From NCBI GenBank assembly GCA_016705575.1, contig JADIXX010000004.1:124001-188000 (forward strand): a stretch of 64,000 bases of DNA. Direction: 5' to 3'. The position numbers and the translations under genes are program-made. This document shows positions 25,805 to 35,831 of the stretch, in pieces. Origin of the DNA: Candidatus Aalborgicola defluviihabitans (GTDB lineage: Bacteria > Pseudomonadota > Gammaproteobacteria > Burkholderiales > Burkholderiaceae_C). Position 1 is the first letter of the stretch. Each line of letters opens with the position of its first letter. The notes beneath the pieces were generated by a model, which saw only the letters and a program-made list of their open reading frames with translations, had not been told where the DNA came from and made no database searches.

Positions 25805-26388
25805 TGATGAAACAGAGGAACACATGGAGCCGCCGTGCCGTGGTGACTGGTCTGGCAATGGCTCTGCTGCCCGCAGCGGCAATGGCCGATGCAGCGCCCA
25901 AGGTAAAGTTCCAGACCAGCATGGGCGACTTTGTGGTGGAGGTCTATCCCGACAAGGCCCCCAAGACCGTGGAAAATTTTCTGCAATACGTCAAGTCAAA
26001 ACATTACGACGGCACCATCTTCCACCGGGTGATTCCCAACTTCATGGTCCAGGGAGGCGGCTACACCACCAAATTCGATGAGAAGATCATGCGCCCGCCC
26101 ATCGTGCTGGAAGCCAACAACGGCCTCAAGAATGATGCTGGCACCATTGCCATGGCCCGCACCATGGACCCCAACTCGGCCACCTCACAGTTCTTCATCA
26201 ACGTCAAGGACAATCTCGCACTCAACGCCCGCGGCAATGCGGACGGCTATGCAGTGTTTGGTCGCGTGGTCTCCGGCATGGACACGATTCAAAAAATCCG
26301 AAACGTACCCACTGGCCCCGGAGGGCCCTTTCCCACGGATGCACCGCAAACCCCTGTCGTTATCAACTCAGCCACTTTGGTGAAATAA
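25804..26388 (+). CDS. ppiA: Periplasmic peptidyl-prolyl isomerase, cyclophilin type
   Basis: 194 residues. A signal peptide (RRAVVTGLAMALLPAAAMADA) precedes a cyclophilin domain with FHRVIPNFMVQGGGY and SATSQFFINVKDN. The signal begins SRRAVV, which could be read by the Tat system, but Sec is as likely. AAGGAG lies seven to eight bases before the ATG. It accelerates proline isomerisation of exported proteins. Immediately followed by the cytoplasmic paralogue. Confidence 0.93.
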   Translation: MMKQRNTWSRRAVVTGLAMALLPAAAMADAAPKVKFQTSMGDFVVEVYPDKAPKTVENFLQYVKSKHYDGTIFHRVIPNFMVQGGGYTTKFDEKIMRPPIVLEANNGLKNDAGTIAMARTMDPNSATSQFFINVKDNLALNARGNADGYAVFGRVVSGMDTIQKIRNVPTGPGGPFPTDAPQTPVVINSATLVK

Positions 26389-26391
26389 ATC

Positions 26392-26898
26392 ATGAGCAAT
26401 CCACAAGTCGAACTCCACGTCACGAACTACGGTGTCATCACCCTGGAACTGGATCAGGACAAAGCGCCCCAATCGGTGGCCAACTTCCTGTCCTACGTGA
26501 ACAAGGGCCACTACAACAACACCATCTTCCACCGCGTGATCCCCGGCTTCATGGTCCAGGGCGGGGGCATGGAGCCCGGCATGAAACAGAAGACCTGCGA
26601 TGCCCCCATCCAGAATGAAGCCAACAACGGCCTCAAAAACGCCAACTACACGGTGGCGATGGCCCGCACCGGCGACCCCCACTCTGCTACAGCCCAGTTC
26701 TTCATCAACGTGGCCGACAACGGCTTTTTGAACCACACTGCGCCTAGCGCACAGGGCTGGGGATATACCGTTTTTGGCAAGGTAATTTCCGGCGCCGACG
26801 TGGTGGACAAGATCAAGGCCGTCAAGACCGGCCGCACCGGCTTTCATGATGACGTGCCCAAGGAAGACGTCGTGATTGAAAAAGCCGTCGCCCTCTAA
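26392..26898 (+). CDS. ppiB: Cytoplasmic peptidyl-prolyl isomerase B
   Basis: 168 residues, cyclophilin domain only, no signal peptide: FHRVIPGFMVQGGGME and SATAQFFINVADNGFLN. It follows the exported form by three bases. Together with cysS and lpxH nearby this resembles the conserved ppiB-lpxH neighbourhood of proteobacteria. Confidence 0.95.
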   Translation: MSNPQVELHVTNYGVITLELDQDKAPQSVANFLSYVNKGHYNNTIFHRVIPGFMVQGGGMEPGMKQKTCDAPIQNEANNGLKNANYTVAMARTGDPHSATAQFFINVADNGFLNHTAPSAQGWGYTVFGKVISGADVVDKIKAVKTGRTGFHDDVPKEDVVIEKAVAL

Positions 26899-26914
26899 GC
26901 AAGGTTCGTGCGGG

Positions 26915-27712
26915 ATGGAACTTCACGCGCCATCCCGCTGGCAATGCATTGACTTCATTTCGGACCTGCACCTGCAGGCGTCCGAATCAGCCACCGTTCT
27001 GGCTTGGCAACGCTATCTGCGTGGTACGGTGGCTGATGCCGTCTTCATCCTCGGTGATTTGTTTGAAGTCTGGGTGGGTGACGACACACTGACGCAAAGC
27101 GGCAGCTTTGAAGCACTGTGTGCCAACACCCTGAGCAGCGCTGCCAACCGCCTTGATTTATACATCCTGCACGGCAACCGCGACTTTCTGATGGGCCCTG
27201 CGTTGGCTGCGGCTTGTAACTGCACCCTGCTGGACGACCCTACCCTGCTGTCATTTGCCGGTGAGCGCTGGCTGCTAACCCATGGCGACGCGCTGTGCCT
27301 GAGTGATACCGACTACCTGCGGTTTCGCACCCTGGTGCGCAGTGCGCAATGGCAACAAGACTTTATGAGTAAACCGCTAGCTGAGCGCACGGCCGTCGCC
27401 CATTCGCTGCGCGCCCAAAGCGAGGCGCGCAAACGTAGTACAACGGTGTATGCCGATGTAGACGTCAGCGCTGCCAACAGCTTGTTGCAGGCCCAAGGCG
27501 CGCGCCACATGATTCACGGCCACACCCACCGCCCCGCAACGCACCATCTGGATACCGAACGTGAACGCCTCGTGTTGAGTGATTGGGATCTGAGCGCCCA
27601 ACCACCCCGTGCCGATGTGCTGCGCTTACGCCTCAGTGGCTCCGGTGACGGCGAGCGTTATACCGTCGAGCGCATCCCACCCAGCATGGCCGTTGGGCAG
27701 GCCCAAGGCTAA
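26915..27712 (+). CDS. lpxH: UDP-2,3-diacylglucosamine diphosphatase
   Basis: 265 residues of the calcineurin-like phosphoesterases. Metal ligands are in DFISDLHL (residues 10-17), LGDLFEVWVGDD, LHGNRDFLMG and HGHTHRPATH. It cleaves UDP-2,3-diacylglucosamine to lipid X in lipid A synthesis at the inner membrane. The start at 26915 is chosen for the motif position. Its stop overlaps the stop of the convergent HD-GYP gene. Confidence 0.95.
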   Translation: MELHAPSRWQCIDFISDLHLQASESATVLAWQRYLRGTVADAVFILGDLFEVWVGDDTLTQSGSFEALCANTLSSAANRLDLYILHGNRDFLMGPALAAACNCTLLDDPTLLSFAGERWLLTHGDALCLSDTDYLRFRTLVRSAQWQQDFMSKPLAERTAVAHSLRAQSEARKRSTTVYADVDVSAANSLLQAQGARHMIHGHTHRPATHHLDTERERLVLSDWDLSAQPPRADVLRLRLSGSGDGERYTVERIPPSMAVGQAQG

Positions 27713-29328
27713 ACCCAAAGTTGCGGGTCTACCGCATCTATCTGCAACGGGTCCAAATATGTCTTGGCATAGCGCTCGTAAACACGCTCCTGTACAAAAA
27801 TATCAAACAAATCCGGGTCAATGTGCCCGTTCATCTTGAACTTGTGCATGATGCCCATAGCCTGCGACAGCTTCATACCCTGCTTGTAGGGGCGGTCGCG
27901 CGCTGTCAGGGCTTCAAAAATATCGGCAATGCCCATGACCCGCGCCTGCACCGACATTTGGTCGCGCGTCAGGCCTTTAGGGTAGCCCTTGCCATCCATG
28001 CGTTCGTGGTGGCCACCAGCGTATTCGGGCACATTTTTCAGATGCTTGGGCCAGGGTAGCTGCTCGAGCATCTTGATGGTAGCCACGATGTGGTAATTGA
28101 TGACATCGCGCTCAGCCGCCGTCAGGGTGCCGGCGCGAATGGTGAGGTTCTCAATCTCATTGGCCGACAGGAATTCTGCCTCAACGCCAGCAACGTTGCG
28201 CCAGGTGTGCTGGCGACCAATGTCGCGCACCCGCTGCAAATCGGCTACCTGCATGGATTCGGCCCCGTGGTTGGCTTTGCGCAGGAACTCGCGGTCATCG
28301 TCCAGGGCATCAATCGCTTCACGCGCCTGTGTCCACAGCTGCGCCTCTGCCGCTGCGTCATGTTGCTCGCGCAGTGCCAGTTGGGCGTACAGAGCGGAAA
28401 TTTCCTGGTCGCGCTTGAGCACCTCAAAGCGGGTGTCTATCAGGTCGATGCGGTCAAACAATGTCTGCAGCTTGGTAGCCTTGTCCACCACATGCACCGG
28501 CGTGGTGACCTTGCCGCAGTCATGCAAGAGTCCCGCAATTTTGAGCTCGTAGCGATCACGGTCATCCATGGTAAATGCCGCCAACGGCCCCGACTTGTGG
28601 GCATTGACCGCCTCGGCCAGCATCATGGTCAGCGCTGGCACCCGCTGGCAATGGCCGCCGGTGTAGTGCGATTTTTCGTCTATGGCCAGGTTAATCAGGC
28701 TGATGAACGATTCAAACAGCGTTTCCAGCTGTGACATTAAATTGCGGTTGGTAATGGCGATGGCCGCCTGTGAGGCCAATGACTCGGCCAGGCTCTGGTC
28801 AGCATTGGAGAACGCTACTACCGCTCCACCGGGTGGGGGCGTGCAGTTAAGGAGCTGCAGCACACCAATCACATCGCCCTCATGGTCCTTCATAGGAACC
28901 GTCAGAAACGACTGGGAGCGGTAACCGGTGCGCGCATCAAACTGTCGTGTTCCCGAAAAATCGAAGTTTGGCTCGGTATAGGCGTCAGCGATGTTGACCG
29001 TTTGGTTGTGGATGGCGGCGTAGGCTGCCACCATGGCATCATTGGGGCGCCCTTCGGCGTCGTGCAGGGGCAAATTGGGAAAGTCGATGGATTTGCCCGA
29101 TGTCCCACCCATGGCGATCTTGAGGGAATCGGTTTTTATGATCTCAAAGCGCAGTGCCTGCCGGTCATCGGTCACACGGTAGAGTGTGCCACCATCCGCA
29201 TGGGTGATGGTCTTGGCCGCCACCAGGATGTTTTCCAGCAGGCGGGTGATGTCACGCTCTTTGGACAGCGCCGCGCCAATGGTATTGAGTTGCTCCAGCC
29301 GTCGCAGCAAGTCTTCGATTGAGTCCAC
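27709..29328 (-). CDS. GAF and HD-GYP domain protein (putative cyclic di-GMP phosphodiesterase)
   Basis: 539 residues. GAF domain at about 25-195, then an HD-GYP domain. The HD pair is at 269-270 (AGLLHDCGK), and the GYP region at 440-450 is HHERMDGKGYP, followed by MGIADIFEALTARDRPY. Between them is a helical insertion of about 115 residues (290-405) not usual in the family. HD-GYP enzymes hydrolyse cyclic di-GMP; the GAF domain would sense a ligand. Targets may include the type IV pili encoded further right, which is only a guess. Confidence 0.88.
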   Translation of the reverse strand: MDSIEDLLRRLEQLNTIGAALSKERDITRLLENILVAAKTITHADGGTLYRVTDDRQALRFEIIKTDSLKIAMGGTSGKSIDFPNLPLHDAEGRPNDAMVAAYAAIHNQTVNIADAYTEPNFDFSGTRQFDARTGYRSQSFLTVPMKDHEGDVIGVLQLLNCTPPPGGAVVAFSNADQSLAESLASQAAIAITNRNLMSQLETLFESFISLINLAIDEKSHYTGGHCQRVPALTMMLAEAVNAHKSGPLAAFTMDDRDRYELKIAGLLHDCGKVTTPVHVVDKATKLQTLFDRIDLIDTRFEVLKRDQEISALYAQLALREQHDAAAEAQLWTQAREAIDALDDDREFLRKANHGAESMQVADLQRVRDIGRQHTWRNVAGVEAEFLSANEIENLTIRAGTLTAAERDVINYHIVATIKMLEQLPWPKHLKNVPEYAGGHHERMDGKGYPKGLTRDQMSVQARVMGIADIFEALTARDRPYKQGMKLSQAMGIMHKFKMNGHIDPDLFDIFVQERVYERYAKTYLDPLQIDAVDPQLWV

Positions 29329-29404
29329 GGATACCCCTTGTCAAAGAAAACACGTTCGCCAGGGCGAACGCGCCATTCTTTCACAGCTGTATGCCGGGGT
29401 GCCG

Positions 29405-32209
29405 CTATTTTTTTAGCAGTACCTTGAGCACGCTCTGCACCCGACGTGCTGCCGTGGCGTTGTACGGGCCGGCAAGCACCGAGGCCGTGTCCTGGCCCCA
29501 GGTCTGCGCTGGCGGCGGATCGTTCCGTTTGGTGAGCAACTGCAATTGCAGGTTGCGCCGCGCATCCAGGTCTTCCGCTGGCGTGGGCACTTCAGCGGCC
29601 ATTTCCAGACGCAGCAAGGCTACATGCGGATCGACCGGTTTGGCGGCAACAGCTCCCTTGGCTTCCCCTCCCAGGGCTTGCACCCACGCAGCGCGCACTG
29701 CAGGTGCCGCGCGGTTGCCCAGTTCTTGCGTACCAGGGACCAAGCTGGCATCGCGCTTTTCCCAGGCGGTGAGCAATTGGGTCAGGGCTTCACCATGCGC
29801 TTGCATGGCCAGTTTTTTGAGCGCATGTTGTGCATGTTCCAGTGCGTCGCGTTGCGCGCGGAAGGCTGCGTCGCCCAGACGCGGTGCTTCGGGACGACTC
29901 TCGGCACCAAAGCGGCCCGATGGACGGCCACCGTCACGCCCTTCAGGACGCGGACCACGATCACCGGGGCGCTGGCCGGGCTTGGAATCTCTCGGACCAC
30001 GAGCGCTGTCGCTGCGCTCACCCCATTTGCCCGGGCGGCCTGCCGCTGCCGGGGAGATATCTTTGCGGGTACCGGGGCGGTCGTCGCCCCGAGCTGCCAC
30101 CACCCGTTTCGGCGGTGCCTTGGGTGCGGCAACTGGCTCTGCGGGTGCGGGTGCGATAGCTTCTGCATCTGCAGTCGCTTCGGAATCTGCAGTTGTTTCC
30201 GAGTCCGTGCTTGCTATCGCTTCAGTTGCTATTGTTTCAGTAGCTTCTTGCGTAGATTCCACGAGGGCTGGCGGCATACTCTCTGCGGAGTCGCTGGTTT
30301 GGGCAGCGGCCTTGGCCTGGCCTTCTTCGGAACCAGCTGTCTGCACATCAGCCTGCGCCTGCGCCTGACCTTGCAAAGCCGCTTCCAGTGCAGCCATGGC
30401 AGCGCGGATGGTTTGGGCGTCTCCGCTGGCATTGGCGGTATCCAGCGCCTTGGCAGCTTGCAGCACTGCACGGTCACGCAGACCCAGTGCGGCCTCGGCC
30501 TTTTCACGGTCGGCAGTTTTGCGGTTGAACGCATCGTCAATGGGTTTGCGGAAGGCATCCCAGAGCTTTTGCTCCTGGCGGCGGTCCATGGGCACGCGGT
30601 GCGCCACGGCCTGCCAGCGTTGCTGCAAGGCTTTAACGGCATCAATGCGCAATTCCGCGGCAGCGCCCAGCATCTTGGCCTCTTCAATCATGGCATGGCG
30701 CAGGGCCATGCTCTCGGCCTGCAGGGCCTCCAGTGGCGCAGCCGCTTTGGCTATGGCCGCCTTCCACAGCGGTTGCATCTCGGCAAAAGCCTTTTCGCCC
30801 AGGTGCCCTGCTTCGCGCCAACGGTCGCCAAACTGGTGCAAGATGCGGTTGAAACCTTTCCAGTCGTCATCCAGCGCAGTGGTGTTGGCATCGGCCCAAG
30901 CCTTTACTTCTTCAATCAGCGCCAGGCGCTGGGCTTTATGTTCGGCAGACTCGGCACGCACCTTGTCCAGCCAGGCTTCGACCACCTTGTGGGCATCGTT
31001 GCAGGCTTCGTCAAAGCGCTTCCACATGGAATGGTTGGGCGCGCCGCCCTGGTCGGTTTGCTTCCATTGCTCGCGCAGGGAGCGCAAGGTCTCCTGCATC
31101 TTGCGCCCACCGATGGCCTGGCCTTCGGGGCGCTTGAGTAGGCCTTCCGCCTGGGCGACCAATGCTTCACGCAACTGGTCGGCACGCCAGCGCTGCCAAC
31201 CTTCCAACTCACCGGCTGCTGCCAGAGCCGCATGGGCCTGGTTTTCCAGCTTGTCGTCAATCAGGCGACCATTTTCTTTCAGCGCATGGCGCAAAGCATT
31301 GGCGGCGCCGGCACTGGCTTTGCCGTGCCCTTCGGCAATTTCCAGCTCCAGCGTGGCCAGAACTTCTTTGACTGTGGCACTGGCCTGTGCGCGCACCTCA
31401 GGGTCAATCTTGGGTTTGGCCTGCTTGGGCGCTGCCTCGATCGGAACGCCACGCGCCACGCGCAGCTCATCCGCCCAAACCAGAACGGGCGGCAGAGGAG
31501 CCGAAGCATCCTGAGCCGCGGCCACGGCTTGGCCCAGAGCTGCCTGAAAGGCATCCCAAACGACCAGCAACTGGCCTTTGGATGCTTCCAAAAGGGGCGG
31601 AAATTTCACATCCACGCTGGCCCAACTGCTGTCGGCCGCCAATTCGGCGGCCTGCGCCTGCCATTGCCCCACATCCACGCGCAAGGCGTCCAGCGCCGCC
31701 TGGGCGTCTTGCCAGGACTTGGTGGACAGCACCTCAATGCGCTGTGCCAGCAGCACGGCGGCTTCTCGCTGCACCTGGACCCTGCGTTGCAGGTCCTCAA
31801 TTACGCGCACGCGCTCAGCCAATTGGGTTTTCAGCGCGGCCAGCGGCTCCCGGCTCAGTGGCGCACCGGCCTTGGCGGCATCACGTTGCCACGCCAAGGC
31901 ATCGGCAATATTGAGTTTGGCCGTGTCCAACAAGGCCTGTGCCTTGGTGGCCCAATCGGCAGCCAGCGCTTCCTGGCTCTTGATACGACGGGCTTCGTCG
32001 ATCTTTTCGCGCACCAGTTTGGCGGCACCCTTGTCTTTGACACTGAGTTCCTTGAACACATCTGCCAGTTGCTCTGGCGCGGGAGTGCTCTGCAGCCACT
32101 CGCGCACGCGCGCAGCGCGCTCGCCAGAAGTTGGGGCTGTAAAGGCACCACCGGTCAGACTATCCAAATGGGCAATATCGTTGTTTTTAGCGGTAGAAGT
32201 CGACGTCAC
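29405..32209 (-). CDS. Large DUF349 helical repeat protein
   Basis: 934 residues, mostly alpha-helical, with several DUF349 units (WKRFDEACNDAHKVVEAWL, LWDAFRKPIDDAFNRK and similar). An acidic, Thr/Ala-rich stretch (about 635-700) and a basic Arg/Gly/Pro-rich stretch (about 705-770) come before the final helical part. Function is unknown. The dispersed 48-bp repeat encodes about residues 645-661 (PPALVESTQ) in the disordered section. No signal peptide, so probably cytoplasmic. Confidence 0.85.
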   Translation of the reverse strand: MTSTSTAKNNDIAHLDSLTGGAFTAPTSGERAARVREWLQSTPAPEQLADVFKELSVKDKGAAKLVREKIDEARRIKSQEALAADWATKAQALLDTAKLNIADALAWQRDAAKAGAPLSREPLAALKTQLAERVRVIEDLQRRVQVQREAAVLLAQRIEVLSTKSWQDAQAALDALRVDVGQWQAQAAELAADSSWASVDVKFPPLLEASKGQLLVVWDAFQAALGQAVAAAQDASAPLPPVLVWADELRVARGVPIEAAPKQAKPKIDPEVRAQASATVKEVLATLELEIAEGHGKASAGAANALRHALKENGRLIDDKLENQAHAALAAAGELEGWQRWRADQLREALVAQAEGLLKRPEGQAIGGRKMQETLRSLREQWKQTDQGGAPNHSMWKRFDEACNDAHKVVEAWLDKVRAESAEHKAQRLALIEEVKAWADANTTALDDDWKGFNRILHQFGDRWREAGHLGEKAFAEMQPLWKAAIAKAAAPLEALQAESMALRHAMIEEAKMLGAAAELRIDAVKALQQRWQAVAHRVPMDRRQEQKLWDAFRKPIDDAFNRKTADREKAEAALGLRDRAVLQAAKALDTANASGDAQTIRAAMAALEAALQGQAQAQADVQTAGSEEGQAKAAAQTSDSAESMPPALVESTQEATETIATEAIASTDSETTADSEATADAEAIAPAPAEPVAAPKAPPKRVVAARGDDRPGTRKDISPAAAGRPGKWGERSDSARGPRDSKPGQRPGDRGPRPEGRDGGRPSGRFGAESRPEAPRLGDAAFRAQRDALEHAQHALKKLAMQAHGEALTQLLTAWEKRDASLVPGTQELGNRAAPAVRAAWVQALGGEAKGAVAAKPVDPHVALLRLEMAAEVPTPAEDLDARRNLQLQLLTKRNDPPPAQTWGQDTASVLAGPYNATAARRVQSVLKVLLKK
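30226..30275 (+). repeat. Dispersed ~48-bp repeat, copy 2, inside the DUF349 gene
   Basis: TTGCTATTGTTTCAGTAGC at the left and TTCCACGAGGGCTGGCGGC at the right. GCTA/TAGC arms form a small hairpin. Antisense to the gene and in frame, read as ALVEST. Confidence 0.75.
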
Positions 32210-32319
32210 GGTGGGTTCGGGTGTAGTTGGAAAAGAAAATCTGCAACTGCGTATTTTCGCCGCGATTTGGCGGCTTCTCGCCGGTTTTTGTCAGCAGCCA
32301 ATTGTTTGAACAAAAATCA

Positions 32320-32362
32320 GGCTATAGCCCTCGTCAAATATACGTAAGGCGCTATTAAATTA
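32320..32362 (-). repeat. Dispersed ~48-bp repeat, copy 3, intergenic
   Basis: Reverse orientation: plus strand begins GCTATAGCCCTCGTCAAATA and continues TACGTAAGGCGCTATTAAAT. It belongs to the TTGACGAGGGCT subtype, shared with the ribB copy. Confidence 0.75.
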
Positions 32363-32493
32363 TGAGCATTCAACAAAAAAACATTGACCCAATCGCGTTG
32401 ACTTCCCTCAATGCCGCCCCCGGGAACTGCACCACGACACTACATATATATAGAGCACTGCCTGGATATATGCGGTTTTCTGGGAGAACCAAC

Positions 32494-32703
32494 GAAAAAA
32501 GCCCGGAGTCCAAACCTGCGTTCGTACTCCGGGCTCGACGGCGGACCACAGGTCCATGCCGTCTGGGTTGGCATCGCAGAGATTGAAGTCCACGTTGCAC
32601 TAGAAGCAATAGATTGCCTCCGTAAGTTACCGGGGCCGCTTTATCACAAATACCGTCACGGTACGGACTGGCTACTGCCGGAACATAACCTGAATCAACA
32701 GGC
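32494..32703 (-). ncRNA. Candidate structured small RNA of about 210 nt
   Basis: On the minus strand a promoter-like pair, TTGCAA (32733-32738) and TAGACT (32710-32715) with a 17-base spacer, leads into a GC-rich run of hairpins: TACCG-TGA-CGGTA at 32651-32663, and GACGGC..GGACC-TGT-GGTCC..GCCGTC at 32537-32563. It ends at a 10-bp terminator stem followed by T residues. No ribosome-binding site with a sensible frame was found. It does not look like 6S RNA (the ends are not complementary) or another RNA I recognise. Confidence 0.5.
32500..32535 (-). terminator. Strong intrinsic terminator of the candidate small RNA
   Basis: Perfect 10-bp stem AGCCCGGAGT/ACTCCGGGCT with a 16-base loop; six A residues on the plus strand at its left give the minus-strand T run. 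No protein gene that would need it lies directly upstream on the minus strand. Confidence 0.8.
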
Positions 32704-32873
32704 AACTTCAGTCTAACAATTGGCCGATAACTTTGCAAATTCTGTTTTCAATGGATCTGAGCGCTGCGATTGCGAGATTTTCCAACCCAGGAAAACCGCT
32801 GGAAAGCCGCATAAACGCTAGAAAAGTCGTTTTCATACGATCAAATTTAGAATAACAAACCTATTTAATATTG

Positions 32874-32903
32874 TTGACTAGGTATATCCAAGCCCCCTAG
32901 AAT
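32874..32903 (+). promoter_or_regulatory. Sigma-70-like promoter upstream of lytic transglycosylase gene
   Basis: TTGACT (32874-32879), an 18-base spacer and TAGAAT (32898-32903) resemble a vegetative promoter. The transcript would have a 5' leader of about 180 bases before the ATG at 33092. Confidence 0.5.
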
Positions 32904-33091
32904 CCGCCCATCCCGAGTTTCTAACTAGGGATAACCCGTACCCGCTGCCGAACCCGGCATATTCAAATCGCTGCACATGTCGAATCGACGCCGCAGGATA
33001 TTGATAGCGTACCAACCCAAACGAGGTGGCTGACGTCGCCGCTCTGCACGCAGAGCATGACGCAAGCCCCCGCGCCTAAGAAGGAAGAGCT

Positions 33092-33901
33092 ATGACAGCG
33101 ACCGAAAAATTTACCAAGGGCTTGGCAACATTTGCCAGCGACATTGCCCAAGGTTTCTTCGAAATCACACACAACGGTTTTGCCCTTCTGGGCTTGGCCG
33201 TGATGTTTGCCGTAATCACCCTGACCGCAAGGCCAGAAATCCGCCAGGCGGGAGAAGTCCAGTTGATGAGCTGGCTCCAAACCCGCCAGCCACTCGTTAT
33301 CGCTGTGGCCAATAACATCGACGCCATTGACCGTGCCACAGCCACCAACCCACAAAGCCTGCCCAAGCAGCAAGCCGCAGTGGCCTATTGGCTGAGCAAA
33401 AAGTACGGCGTTGCGCCAGAACCCATCAGCGCATTGGTGGCTGAAGCGTTTGAAACCGGCAAAAGTGCCAAACTTGACCCCACGCTGATCCTGGCCGTCA
33501 TGGCCATCGAATCGGGTTTCAACCCATTCGCACAAAGCTCCGTGGGTGCACAGGGCCTGATGCAGGTCATGACCAAGATCCACAGCGACAAATACGAAGG
33601 CTTTGGCGGCAAGCTGGCCGCCTTTGACCCGATTGCCAACCTGCGCGTAGGCGTCAAGGTCCTGCGGGATTGCGTCAATCGGGCCGGTTCGGTTGAAGGC
33701 GGGCTCAAGCTCTACGTGGGTGCCGGCAATATGGAGACCGACAATGGCTATACGGCCAAGGTCATTGCCGAACACAACCGCCTACAGCTGGTATCCAGTG
33801 GCCGAATCACCCCCTTTACTTCGCCCCAGATCGTTCCTGTGAGCCTCCCCATCAAACCAGTGGAAGCGCCAGAGAACGTAGCCAGCTACGTCGCCTCGTA
33901 A
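33092..33901 (+). CDS. Lytic transglycosylase, SLT domain
   Basis: 269 residues. A membrane segment near residues 27-46 (FALLGLAVMFAVITLTA) anchors it. The SLT domain (about 110-240) has catalytic Glu in AVMAIESGFNPFAQSS, then GAQGLMQVM and YVGAGNM. It cleaves peptidoglycan glycan strands, giving anhydro-muramic ends. AAGGAAGAGCT precedes the ATG. The gene stands alone between the small-RNA region and the glyA leader. Confidence 0.9.
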   Translation: MTATEKFTKGLATFASDIAQGFFEITHNGFALLGLAVMFAVITLTARPEIRQAGEVQLMSWLQTRQPLVIAVANNIDAIDRATATNPQSLPKQQAAVAYWLSKKYGVAPEPISALVAEAFETGKSAKLDPTLILAVMAIESGFNPFAQSSVGAQGLMQVMTKIHSDKYEGFGGKLAAFDPIANLRVGVKVLRDCVNRAGSVEGGLKLYVGAGNMETDNGYTAKVIAEHNRLQLVSSGRITPFTSPQIVPVSLPIKPVEAPENVASYVAS

Positions 33902-33911
33902 GCCGGTTCGG

Positions 33912-34046
33912 GTAAACTCGACACCGCACGCAACTGGCGATAGGCGCCCAAATCCGAGCGGTTTGAGGCGCTGACGTGGGATCACCACTAGGAAGCGTGC
34001 CGCAGCATCTACGCAGGTGCGTGCGTTCAGCCGTTCGCCTGGGCAG
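33912..34046 (+). promoter_or_regulatory. ZTP riboswitch (pfl motif) in the glyA leader
   Basis: The sequence follows the pfl/ZTP consensus: CAACTGGCGAT, then GTGGGATCACCAC and GGAAGCGTGCCG, a variable linker, and CCGTTCGCCTGGGCA at 34031-34045. ZTP riboswitches turn on folate one-carbon and purine genes when ZTP or ZMP signals low 10-formyl-THF; glyA is a known target type. The linker segment 34006-34014 is perfectly complementary to 34070-34078. Confidence 0.9.
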
Positions 34047-34108
34047 CCCTTGTTTCATTTCGTCACATTGCGTAGATGACCCAAGGTTCATTGTCTTAAA
34101 GGACTGCC

Positions 34109-35353
<1,245 letters not shown>

Positions 35354-35357
35354 TCGC

Positions 35358-35807
35358 ATGAAATGCCCGTTCTGCAGTCACTCCGAAACCCAGGTGGTGG
35401 AAACGCGGATCTCAGAGGACGGGGATTTCATTCGTCGACGCCGCCAGTGCGCCTCTTGCACAAAGCGCTTCACTACCTATGAGCGCCCCGATGTCAATTA
35501 CCCGTCCATCGTCAAAAAGGATGGACGGCGTATCGAATACGACCGAAGCAAGCTGCTGGCTTCGTTCAAGCTCGCATTGCGCAAGCGCCCGGTTAGCACC
35601 GAGCAGGTCGACGGTGCGATGGAGCGTATTGAAGAAAAACTGCTGAACCTGGGCCTGCGCGAGGTACCCTCTGCGCGCATTGGCGAGCTGGTGATGCGCG
35701 AGCTAAAAAAGCTCGACAAGGTGGCCTACGTGCGCTTTGCCAGTGTTTACCGCAGCTTTGAAGACATTGATGAGTTCAAGACGCTGGTGGATGAGGTGCA
35801 GCGGTAG
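35358..35807 (+). CDS. nrdR: Transcriptional repressor NrdR
   Basis: 149 residues, exactly the family size. A zinc ribbon (CPFCSHSETQVVETR and RRQCASCTKRFTTYER) is followed by an ATP-cone domain. It represses ribonucleotide reductase genes in response to ATP/dATP. The glyA-nrdR order with a four-base gap is common in beta- and gammaproteobacteria. Confidence 0.97.
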   Translation: MKCPFCSHSETQVVETRISEDGDFIRRRRQCASCTKRFTTYERPDVNYPSIVKKDGRRIEYDRSKLLASFKLALRKRPVSTEQVDGAMERIEEKLLNLGLREVPSARIGELVMRELKKLDKVAYVRFASVYRSFEDIDEFKTLVDEVQR

Positions 35808-35831
35808 GCGTGCAAATCAAGCTGTCCAACA

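Larger units (their letters stand above)
32210..33091. other. Gene-poor stretch with repeat, candidate small RNA and promoter
   Basis: About 880 bp with no convincing protein gene. From left to right it holds the DUF349 promoter side, a copy of the dispersed repeat (32320-32362), the terminator and body of a candidate minus-strand small RNA (32494-32703) with its promoter, and a plus-strand promoter (32874-32903) for the lytic transglycosylase. Short open frames here overlap the RNA hairpins and have no coding character. Confidence 0.6.

Noticed and set aside
29546..32347. Long plus-strand open frames of 370-530 codons opposite the DUF349 gene
   Set aside because: Low-complexity antisense translations of a repeat-rich helical protein gene; no plausible start or family.
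32362..32738. Small open frames of 60-120 codons on both strands
   Set aside because: They cover the hairpins, terminator and promoter of the candidate small RNA and show no coding character.
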